From: Conus ventricosus
Lineage: Eukaryota; Mollusca; Gastropoda; Neogastropoda; Conidae
Direction: 5' to 3'
NCBI GenBank assembly: GCA_018398815.1
Contig: CM031600.1
Coordinates: forward strand, 48,698,670 to 48,762,669
DNA: 64,000 nt
Part shown: one piece after another, positions 59,528 through 64,000 of the stretch
How the letters are laid out: each line of letters starts with the position of its first letter
Numbering within the stretch: the stretch's first letter is position 1
Program-made: the position numbers and the translations under genes
Notes under the pieces: generated by a model
What the model was told of the DNA's origin: nothing
The model's input: only the letters and a program-made list of their open reading frames with translations
Database searches by the model: none

Positions 59528-60682
59528 ATGGATGAACGAGTGGGGAGTGTTACATTGAGGTGTGAAATGAAATATGGCAGCGTGTATGGAAACGGGCTAC
59601 ATAAAGATCATCGTGAAGATGACAGACAAAGTGATGTTTTCTTTTCTTTTTTGCATTGGAACGTGAATGGTCTTGTGTCAAAATTTACAGATAATGAATT
59701 TGTTCCTTATTTATCAAGATTTGATTTCATATGTCTTGTTGAGACGTTTGTAAAGGACTTCCAAAATCTTCTATTTCCAGGTTATACTGTCTATCATAAA
59801 CCTGCTGTGAAGTTTTCGAAACAGGGAAGAAGGTCCGGCGGAGTAGCGTGCCTCATTAAGACCAATCTCACATCTTATGTTCATGACATTAAGACAGACT
59901 GCCCCAATGTACTTCTATTTTTGATTGATAAGAATGTTTTTGGTTTTGTGGAAGATGTATTATATGTTTGTTCTTATGTTCCACCAGAGGGTTCACCTCA
60001 TTATGTTTATTTTGACGTGGAAAACGGCATTAGCGAACTTGAAGAATGTCTTTTTAATTGTCTGCTTGAGTTTGAGGACGTGTATGTGATTCTCTCAGGT
60101 GATTTGAACAGCAGGACTTCTGACAATTCTCCAGATATTGTTGACGATAATGATGCACATAACTTTGTTCATAATTGTTATATTCCAGGTAATAATGTGA
60201 GAAGGTCTTCAGATATTGTTCTCAATAATTATGGAAAATGTTTGCTGAATATGTGCACTGCTCTTGGATTGTGTATTATGAACGGCACATGCAACGGAGA
60301 TACTGATGGTAGTTATACTTATATATCAGAAACAGGATGTAGCGTCAACGATTACTTTCTCCTGTCTAAAGAATTGTTTTTCATTGTTGTATCTTCATGC
60401 GAATTGCTGGTTACAGAGAGAATTGAATCAGATCATTTGCCCATTGAATTACGTTTTAGAGTTAAAGAAAGAGAAGATAAAAGGAACACAAACTCCCTGA
60501 AGGGTTGCCAGTTTATTGATAAGTTTGTGTGGAACAAGGATTTGGAACAAATTTATATTCAGGAAATGAATTCTGATGAAACGATATTCGTGATTGATCT
60601 TGCCACAAGTCTGATTGATCATGATTTCATGGTGCTTTGGAAATGTTTAATGACTGTATTAAAAAGCATGCTAATTGTGTGA
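59528..60682 (+). CDS. LINE ORF2, APE endonuclease part
   Basis: 384 codons before the first frameshift. All APE catalytic motifs are readable: N45 in HWNVNGL, E72 in LVET, D192/N194 in SGDLN, D275 in VNDYF, and S301-D302-H303 in ESDHLPIEL. This nuclease nicks the target DNA to prime reverse transcription. The frame is lost near 60625-60640, where the next frame continues (LEMFNDCIKK), so the natural protein is longer. The ATG overlaps an upstream TAA. Confidence 0.85.
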   Translation: MDERVGSVTLRCEMKYGSVYGNGLHKDHREDDRQSDVFFSFLHWNVNGLVSKFTDNEFVPYLSRFDFICLVETFVKDFQNLLFPGYTVYHKPAVKFSKQGRRSGGVACLIKTNLTSYVHDIKTDCPNVLLFLIDKNVFGFVEDVLYVCSYVPPEGSPHYVYFDVENGISELEECLFNCLLEFEDVYVILSGDLNSRTSDNSPDIVDDNDAHNFVHNCYIPGNNVRRSSDIVLNNYGKCLLNMCTALGLCIMNGTCNGDTDGSYTYISETGCSVNDYFLLSKELFFIVVSSCELLVTERIESDHLPIELRFRVKEREDKRNTNSLKGCQFIDKFVWNKDLEQIYIQEMNSDETIFVIDLATSLIDHDFMVLWKCLMTVLKSMLIV

Positions 60683-61241
60683 AAAAGAGAATTAATCTGT
60701 CTAAGTGCGGTAAAAACAGTGACTGGTTTGATAAAGAATGTAGGCTGGATAAAGTTAAAGCAAAGGAACTGCTTTCTATATGTAGGAAAACCAGAAAGAA
60801 GGAAGACAATGATGCGTACTGCATAGCAAGAAGAGAATACAAACATCTGATTAAAAGAAAAGAAAAACAGTTTATGATTTACTGTTAGACAGGCTAGTCT
60901 CGTCAGTAAATGATCAAAGAGAATTTTGGGAAATTGTACGTAAAATATCCCTTAAACGAAAACCTGTTCAAAATAGTCTGACAGTCGATGACTGGTTTAA
61001 GCATTTCAAAAATTTACTTGAATTAGAGGTAACTGCAAATGTGTCAGGTTTGGTTGAAAATGTCAGTGATGTCAACGAAGAGGAGGTAAGCTATATTAAC
61101 CGTCCAATATCAAGAGAAGAAGTTTTGCTTGCTGTAACAAAGTTGAAGAATGGAAAAGCTGCTGGACCAGATCAAATTATTGGTGAATTGTTAAAGTATG
61201 GTGGGGATCGTGTCATTGATTTTTTGGTTAAAGCTTTTTAA
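60637..61241 (+). pseudogene. LINE ORF2, linker and start of RT (frameshifted)
   Basis: Two successive frames. 60637-60888 gives a basic KKRINLSKCGKNSDWFDKEC segment. The frame holding ISREEVLLAVTKLKNGKAAG then PD and I-x-x-ELLKYGG (61041-61241) is the first RT motif. Breaks fall at about 60870-60890 (A-rich) and 61220-61235 (T runs). Confidence 0.75.
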
Positions 61242-62199
61242 TATGTTATTTGATAAAGGAGCATTCCCTGATAACTGGACAAATTCTATCGTTCACCCTT
61301 TGTTCAAGAAGGGTGACATCAACAATCCAAACAATTATAGAGGCATTTCTTTATGTGATACAAGCAGTAAAATTTACAGCACAATTATTAATAGTAGACT
61401 GCAAGAATGGATAGAAGAGCACAATTTGACAGGCGAACATCAAGCTGGATTTAAGAGAGGATACTCCACTGTTGATCACATGTTTACTTTATTAGCACTC
61501 GTACAAAAACAATTTTGTTTTAATCGTAAACTGTATGTAGCCTTTATTGATTTTGAAAAGGCATTTGATTCCGTAGAAAGAAACTTATTATGGCCTATCT
61601 TGTTAAAAAGCGGCATTAAAGGCAAGATTTTTAGGTGCATTCGCTGCATGTACGAAAGTGTTAAAGCTAGGATTAGAAGCGGAAGTAGTGTAACAGATTA
61701 TATTGCTTGCACTCGCGGAGTGAAACAAGGAGACGCTTGCAGCCCTGTTTTGTTTTCTTTATTTATTAATGAATTAGCGTTAGAGGTGATAAGGGGAGGG
61801 AAACACGGGGCAACATTTATGTCAGATTATTTTGAATTATTTGTACTGCTTCTGGCTGATGATGTGGCTTTACTCTCTGAAACAGCCATAGGCTTGCAAA
61901 CGCAGATAAACAGTCTTCAGCGTGCAGCCGCCGCTTTGCAGTTGAAGGTTAACTTAGATAAAAGTAATATAGTGGTGTTCAGGAAAGGTGGTTACTTAGC
62001 TGCCAGAGAAAGGTGGACATATAACGGTATTGTGATGCCTGTTGTGAATGCGTACAAATATTTAGGAATTTATTTTTCAACAAAGCTTAGTTTTGCTGCT
62101 GCATGTCGCGACCTTACAAGCAGAGCAAAAAACGCTTTATTGTGTATCTTACAAAAGCTATTTAAGCTGAAGTGCAACTCTCACTCGTGCTTTTTTTAA
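61198..62199 (+). CDS. LINE ORF2, reverse transcriptase core
   Basis: Open segment with the RT motifs in order: NYRGISL, GFKRGYSTVDH, FIDFEKAFDS (motif A Asp), GVKQGDACSPVLF (motif B) and LADD (61852-61863, the F/Y-x-DD box with L instead of F), then NLDKSNIVVF. It copies element RNA at the nick. It ends at a T7 run (62190-62196), where the frame changes. Confidence 0.88.
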   Translation: MVGIVSLIFWLKLFNMLFDKGAFPDNWTNSIVHPLFKKGDINNPNNYRGISLCDTSSKIYSTIINSRLQEWIEEHNLTGEHQAGFKRGYSTVDHMFTLLALVQKQFCFNRKLYVAFIDFEKAFDSVERNLLWPILLKSGIKGKIFRCIRCMYESVKARIRSGSSVTDYIACTRGVKQGDACSPVLFSLFINELALEVIRGGKHGATFMSDYFELFVLLLADDVALLSETAIGLQTQINSLQRAAAALQLKVNLDKSNIVVFRKGGYLAARERWTYNGIVMPVVNAYKYLGIYFSTKLSFAAACRDLTSRAKNALLCILQKLFKLKCNSHSCFF

Positions 62200-62204
62200 G
62201 TTAT

Positions 62205-63046
62205 TTGACTCACAGGTTCAACCTATTGCTCAGTATGGTGCAGAGTTATGGGGTCTTGACAACGCAGCAATCTATTGTGAAAAGCTTCATTTATTTGCAG
62301 TTAAAAGATTCTTGGGCGTTGAAATGCGAACACCTAATGACCTGGTGTATGGAGAAACGAACAGATTTCCAATTTACATAAACTCAGCTATAAAGTGTAT
62401 CAGGTTTTGGTTAAAATTAACGAGAATGGACGACTGTAGATTACCTTATAAGGCCTACAAAATGCTTCTTGATTTAGATATGCGTGGAAAGAAAAATTGG
62501 GCCTCAAATATTCGCTGTAAATTGTATATGTTTGGTTTCGGATACGTATGGCTAAATCAAGGCGTGGAAGGAATTAACGAGTTTTTGAAAAGTTTTAGGG
62601 ATAGATTGATTTCGTGCAGATGGCAAGATTGGAATTTCCATATTAGTAATAGTGATAGATTTAACGTTTACAGAGCCTTTTGTACTGTCCCTGATGTTAA
62701 AACGTATTTATTAATTAATTTAGACAAGCATTTAAGATACACATTGACAAGATTTAGACTTGGAATTTCTGAAATCGCAGTACATCGTTACCGTTATAGA
62801 GCACACAGTGAACGTGAATTAATATGTCCACTTTGTCTAAAAGAGAAAGAAAGTGAGGTATATTTTGTTTTATGTTGTCCAATTCTGTATGACCTAAGAG
62901 CACAGTACATTCCGCTGAAGTATTACAAAGTAGCAAGTCAGTTTAAATTTACATTGCTTATGGCAAGTACGCACGAAAGAACAGTCAGGAACCTGTCAAT
63001 CTATCTTTATAAAGCCTTTAAGTTGCGTTCTATTCTCACTTCTTAA
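62205..63046 (+). CDS. LINE ORF2, C-terminal tail with zinc finger
   Basis: Continues the same polypeptide in another frame: QVQPIAQYGAELWG, KRFLGVEMRTPNDLVYGE, then CPLCLKEKESEVYFVLCCPI (62826-62885), the terminal C-x2-C...C-x-P finger of LINE ORF2. Stop at 63046, then a 126-bp 3' UTR. Confidence 0.85.
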
Positions 63047-63169
63047 ATTTACTGTCAAGTAAGTATTGGATGATTTCAATGTTCATAATTGTTAGTTTGG
63101 AAATGTTTTGTATATATGCACCCCATCATGAGGGGCAATGGCCTATACATGATTAAACTTCCATATCCA

Positions 63170-63172
<3 letters not shown>

Positions 63173-63230
<58 letters not shown>

Positions 63231-63231
63231 G

Positions 63232-63304
<73 letters not shown>

Positions 63305-63383
63305 CGTGTGATGTGTGTGTGTGTGTGTGTGCGCGCGCGCGCGCGCGTGCGTGCGTGCGTGCGCGTGCGTGCGTGCGTGCGTA

Positions 63384-63432
<49 letters not shown>
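63173..63432. repeat. (TC)n, (TG)n/(GC)n microsatellite, right of the LINE
   Basis: The TC tract resumes at the LINE 3' end, then GTCTCCGTGTGATG, (TG)n and (GC)/(CGTG)n, mirroring copy A in inverse order. Confidence 0.95.
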
Positions 63433-63434
<2 letters not shown>

Positions 63435-63770
63435 ACGCTATCATTATACTAAGAACATCTTTATTTATTTTCTAATATGTTACGCATTTTTGTAGGCTCG
63501 CTGTAATGCGATTCGGTCAGCCTGTCTTCGGTAACAAGCTAAATCAATTGATGACGCACTGTTTTTTTTTTTGTATTCCAGCGATGGTGTCGGCAGGGAC
63601 AAAAAACAAGGACCATAGGTTCTGAAATAGCGGCTGAGATTATTAAGTACGATATAACACACAAGTAAACTGTACGAGATAATAACATAAAAATTTTGTT
63701 TGTTTCTTTTGCCTTTAATGTATACATGGTTAGCAACGGTACAGCTAAGCCTTTAACAATGATGACTTTC

Positions 63771-63870
63771 NNNNNNNNNNNNNNNNNNNNNNNNNNNNNN
63801 NNNNNNNNNNNNNNNNNNNNNNNNNNNNNNNNNNNNNNNNNNNNNNNNNNNNNNNNNNNNNNNNNNNNNN
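63771..63870. other. assembly gap, 100 N
   Basis: Exactly 100 N. The flanking TTTAATG...GGTTAGCAA still belongs to the inverted duplicate, and the sequence after the gap is unassigned. Confidence 0.99.
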
Positions 63871-64000
63871 AAATTTAAAAGTAATGCCTAGGTTTCTTTT
63901 TTTTTCTTTGTTTGTTTGTTTTGTTTTGTTTTTGTTGCTCCATATAAAATTTTCATGAATATCCCATGAATAAATATCTAATAGAGGAGAGAGAGAGAGA

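Larger units (their letters stand above)
57994..63172 (+). mobile_element. full-length APE-type LINE with a 2A motif
   Basis: About 5.18 kb. The 5' end GGGGATTGTGAGCAGC directly follows (TC)n. The 3' end CTTCCATATCCATAT runs directly into (TC)n with no poly-A tail. It has an ORF1 with a 2A motif, coiled coil and RRM-like region; an APE endonuclease; a reverse transcriptase; and a C-terminal zinc-finger tail. Both ends are present, so it is not 5'-truncated. ORF2 is interrupted by about four frameshifts, most next to homopolymers. The clade cannot be settled by eye. Confidence 0.9.
57380..63735 (+). repeat. inverted duplicate, copy B (contains the LINE)
   Basis: 57380-57993 and 63173-63735 together equal the reverse complement of 34056-35152. 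The LINE splits the (TC)n tract. Confidence 0.9.

Overview
The window is eukaryotic, intergenic and very repeat-rich. It has long (CA)n, (TC)n and (TA)n microsatellites, two tRNA-derived SINEs, several retrotransposon clades and almost no host coding sequence. The mix of families (2A-bearing APE-type LINE, Penelope-like element, Ty3/gypsy element with integrase upstream of RT, Tc1 transposon, I-like RNase H LINE) suggests a marine invertebrate, most likely a mollusc and perhaps a gastropod. That assignment is an inference from remembered repeat families; no marker gene fixes it. There are two N gaps (45252-46251 and 63771-63870).

Layout. 1-9.8 kb: mostly unannotatable DNA, an L1-like LINE 3' fragment (2.2-2.8 kb) and a 42-45 bp minisatellite (3.5-5.8 kb). 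9.8-17.65 kb: a diverged inverted repeat with arms of about 1.75 kb around a spacer that holds a tRNA-SINE and a block duplicated again at 30.9-31.9 kb. 18.5-21 kb: a decayed Penelope-like element (RT plus GIY-YIG traces) followed by a hammerhead-ribozyme fold. 21-22.2 kb: about 640-bp tandem units. 22.27-23.81 kb: a structurally intact Tc1 transposon with matching TIRs and an uninterrupted DD34E transposase. 24.4-28.3 kb: two oppositely oriented RNase H LINE fragments and SINE-like tails. 29.6-30.9 kb: a 30-bp minisatellite. 32.9-33.1 kb: the best host-gene candidate, the last exon of a METTL27-like methyltransferase (minus strand). 36.54-44.29 kb: a complete-length but frame-broken Ty3/gypsy-type LTR retrotransposon inserted into the 640-bp repeat. 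44.3-57.4 kb: satellites, short hairpin modules bounded by (TA)n, a gap and low-quality sequence. 57.99-63.17 kb: a full-length APE-type LINE inserted in a (TC)n tract; the empty version of the same locus lies in inverted orientation at 34.06-35.15 kb.

The genes do not form a pathway. The story is nested mobile elements: LTR element inside satellite, LINE inside microsatellite, Tc1 inside (TA)n. Frame-breaking indels cluster at homopolymers, especially at 35.2-44.3 kb and 48.4-54 kb, so some broken ORFs may be assembly error rather than decay.
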